DNA of 64,000 nucleotides from Dendrocalamus latiflorus (lineage: Eukaryota; Streptophyta; Magnoliopsida; Poales; Poaceae). The DNA lies in contig CM029609.1 in NCBI GenBank assembly GCA_017311315.1, forward strand, positions 37,446,744-37,510,743, given 5' to 3'. The position numbers and the translations under genes were made by a program. The notes under the pieces are model-generated. The model was not told the origin of the DNA, did not search any database, and was given only the letters and a program-made list of their open reading frames with translations. Of this stretch, positions 61,164-64,000 are shown piece by piece. How positions within the stretch are numbered: the first letter of the stretch is position 1; the number at the start of each line of letters is the position of its first letter.

Positions 61164-64000
61164 ACCTCCCCCCTTAAATGGAATCTCGACCCCGAGATTT
61201 TGGCTCACTAAGGAATAGGTTGGAAACTCCACTCTGAGATCCTCCTTATGCTCTCAGGTGGCTTCTTCCTCGGAATGATTGCTCAACTGCACTTTGCAAA
61301 AATGAACAATCCTGCTTCAGGTCTCACGCTTTGTCACTTCCAAGATTTTGACAGGACGCTCCTTATAAGACGAATCCCCCTGAAGATCCACAGCCTCTAC
61401 TGACACTGCCTCCTTTGGCACTCTCAAACATTTCTTTAACTGAGATACATGAAAAATATCATGTATCCCACTGAAGGTCTTAGGTAGCTCCAACTGATAA
61501 GCAACCTCTCCCTTGTGCTTTAATATCTTGAATGGCCCTACATACCTTGGCACAAGCTTTCCCTTCATTTGAAACCTCTTAACACTTTTGAATGGTGTAA
61601 TCCCGAGATACACATAACCATCTGGCTCAAAGCTTAAATCTCTGCGACGAGTATCAGCATAACTTTTCTGTCTAGCCTGAGCAGTTCTTAACCTTTCTCG
61701 AATCAACTGCACTTTTTCCTCTGCTTCCTTTAGGCATTCCGGCCCAAAGACTAGATTTTCCCCATCTCTTTCCAATTGAGAGGGGTTCTGCACTTACTGC
61801 CATACAAAGCTTCAAACGGTGATATCTATAAACTGGCCTGGTAACTGTTATTGTATGAGAACTCCGTAAAAGGCAAACAACTGTCCCACTTGGCTCTGTG
61901 ATCCAATACACAAGCTCTTAACATATCCTCAAGGATTTGATTCAGACGCTCTGTCTGACCATCAGTCTGAGGATGATACGCTGTACTGAAATTCAAATGA
62001 GTACCCATTGCTTCATGGAAACTTCCCCAAAATTGTGAGGTGAACTGTGACCCATGATCCGACACTATTCTCTTAGGCACTCCATGAAGACTCACGATCC
62101 TGGACATATATAGTTCTGCCAACCTATCACCGGCATAGGTTGTTTTGACTGGAATAAAGTGAGCAACCTTCACCAATCGATCCACAATTATCCATATTGA
62201 ATCAAAACCATCCTTTGTCTTGGGCAATCCCGTAATAAAGTCCATGCCCACTTCTTCCCATTTCTACTCGGGAATTTTCAGAGGTTGAAGCAAACCTGCT
62301 GGTCTTTAATGTTCAGCTTTCATTCTTTGACACACATCGCAAAGTGCTACGTACTCTGCTATCTCGAGCTTCATACTTGGCCACCAGTACTTATCTTTAA
62401 TATCCTGATACATCTTGGTACTGCCTGGATGGATCGAATACAACGACTCATGAGCTTCCTTGAGCAATAACTTCTTCAACTCCTCATTTGGCACACACAA
62501 ATGTGCCCTCTACCACAGGATACGCTTGTCATCCTTTACAAAGCCTGATGTTTTGCCTTTCCTCAAACCAGTCTTGATTCGTTGAATATTTTCATCCCCC
62601 AACTACGCTTAACGAATCTGACCATCCAGGGTCGGCTGCAACTCCAAAGTGGCTAATATTCCTTCCTCAACCAACTCCAAACTAAGCTTCTGAAATTCCT
62701 CGTGTAGAGCTGGTTGGCTTTCCTTGATCATCATTGTATTGCAATGAACCTTTCTGCTCAAAACATCTGCTACCACATTGGCTTTTCTAGGGTGATAGTG
62801 GATCCCGACATTATAATCCTTATCAATTCCAACCATCTTCTTTGCCTGAGATTGAGATCTGCTTGCGTGAAGATGTATTTCAAACTCTTGTGATCTGTGT
62901 AGATTTCACATCGATTACCCATTAGATAATGATGCCATATTTTCAAGGCATGCACTACGCTGCCAATTCTAAATCATGCGTGGGATAATTCTCTTCATGT
63001 GGCCTCAACTGGCACGATGCATAAGCTACCACTCTTTTGTCTTGCATCAACACGTATCCCAAACCTTTGTGGGAAACATCGCAGTAGATCTCAAAATCCT
63101 TCTTGACGTTTGGCAATACCAGCACTGGGGCTGTAGTCAGACACTCTTTCAATTTTTGGAAACTCTTCTTGTACTCTGGCGTCCATACAAACTTCTTTTC
63201 TTTCTTTAGTAGCTGGGTAAGCAGCCGCACTACACTGAAAAATCCTTCGATGAAACAGCAGTTATAGCCAGCCATTCCAAGAAAACTTCTGACCTATGTC
63301 ACCGACGTTGGTACCTTTCAATTAAGCACATACTTCACTTTCCCCGGGTCAACTACAACTCCTTCTGCTGACATGACATGACCCAAAAACGCAACCTCCT
63401 TCATATAGAATTCACATTTGCTGAACTTAGCATACAGCTTATGCTCTCTTAACCTTTGCAATACCAACCTCAAATGCTATTCATGCTCTTTCTCATCTTT
63501 GGAGTAGATCAAAATGTCATCGATAAACACAACGACGAACTTATCCAAATAGTCCATGAACACCTTATTCATCAGGTACATAAATAGGCTGGGGCATTGG
63601 TTAAGCCAAAAGACATTACCGTGAACTCATACAGGCCATAACGAGTTGAGAACACTGTCTTTGGTATATCGTCCTGATGAATCTTCATATGATGGTATCC
63701 TAACCTCAGATCAATCTTGGTGAACACTCCAGCTCCTTTAAGTTGGTCGAATAAGTCATCAATTCTAGGCAAATGGTACTTGTTTTTTATGGTAACCTCA
63801 TTGAGAGCTCGGTAATCCTTGCACATACGCTGACTGCCATCTTTCTTTTTGACGAATAGAACTGGTGCTCCCACGGAGATGTACTAGGTCTGACATAACC
63901 TTTGTCCAACAATTCTTGTATCTATTCCAATAATTCTTTTATCTATTTCTTCAACTCCGCTAACTCGTTGGTAGGTATCCGATATGGTCTCTTGGAAATT
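61164..64000 (-). pseudogene. Ty3/gypsy pol (partial, decayed), Del/Tekay chromovirus-like
   Basis: On the minus strand from 63874 downwards: reverse transcriptase with VKKKDGSQRMCKDYRALN and the FIDD active site (about 63510-63530), RNase H with YTDHKSLKYIF (about 62890), integrase zinc region ending CDVCQRMKAEH (62306-62500), integrase core with GMDFITGLPKTKDG, VSDHGSQFTSQFWG and HPQTDGQTERLNQ (61826-62251), then the C-terminal GPF..LKHKGEVAYQLELP segment and DIFHVSQLKKCL (61317-61793), with chromodomain-like EEATWE sequence beyond. Frameshifts (for example near 63585) and stops (near 63487 and 63290) show it is inactive. Gag, protease and the 5' LTR are outside the window. Clade is from motif recognition. 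Confidence 0.85.

Overview
The window is intergenic, transposon-dominated DNA from a plant nuclear genome, almost certainly a grass (Poaceae). The evidence is a GC-rich xyloglucan endotransglucosylase/hydrolase (XTH) gene with plant introns, Ty1/copia and Ty3/gypsy LTR elements, hAT and Harbinger-type MITEs, long (TA)n tracts carrying microsatellite-anchored inverted-repeat elements as described for rice Micron, and many pieces of host genes carried by transposons. The species cannot be fixed from sequence alone. Only one host gene looks intact: a four-exon XTH on the minus strand at 52685-54040, encoding 292 residues.

A second, tandem XTH copy, also on the minus strand, is spread over at least 42 kb. 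Its exon 3 (partial) and exon 2 lie at 1-606, most of exon 1 lies at 31578-31730, and the first codons lie at 42117-42137. Three insertion layers account for the spread: a MITE in intron 2 (171-413), about 31 kb in intron 1 (roughly 607-31427), and a solo gypsy-type LTR in the signal-peptide codons (31731-42116, target duplication GAGAG/TAGAG). The copy also has a stop at the codon for Trp33 and a small deletion at the start of exon 2, so it is a pseudogene.

The intron-1 load (about 1.5-31.4 kb) is a chain of inverted-repeat elements joined end to end by (TA)n tracts: about 1505-4216, 4222-4301 (half element), 4321-4692, 4774-7769, 7784-11877, 11915-12134, 12185-28953 and 29068-31244. The two middle-sized ones have inverted repeats of about 650 bp, and one carries a fragment resembling the N-terminal domain of Mutator-like transposases. 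The largest holds fragments of a coatomer gamma gene and an IQD calmodulin-binding gene. It is itself interrupted by a young, apparently complete copia element (20597-27175) whose two 474-bp LTRs differ at two positions.

The solo LTR at 31731-42116 contains a hAT element (32212-33691, perfect 8-bp duplication) that carries ABC-transporter and LMBR1-like gene fragments, and a second, oppositely oriented solo LTR (34776-40223). Between the two XTH copies lie antisense copia gag debris (about 42.8-43.5 kb), a decayed copia element with both LTRs and a TAGGG duplication (44019-48986), a second gene-carrying hAT element with an NBS-LRR fragment (49315-50523), and several MITEs (50886-51098, 51153-51603, 51961-52199). 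Right of the intact XTH are another MITE, non-coding repeat debris, and a gypsy element (LTR 58289-61163, pol from 61164 to the window edge, minus strand) inserted next to an LTR piece of its own lineage (56880-58288).

I found no CRISPR array, rRNA, credible tRNA gene, prokaryotic operon or defence-like system. The unusual content is the TA-anchored transposon chain inside a gene and the repeated capture of host gene fragments by TIR elements.
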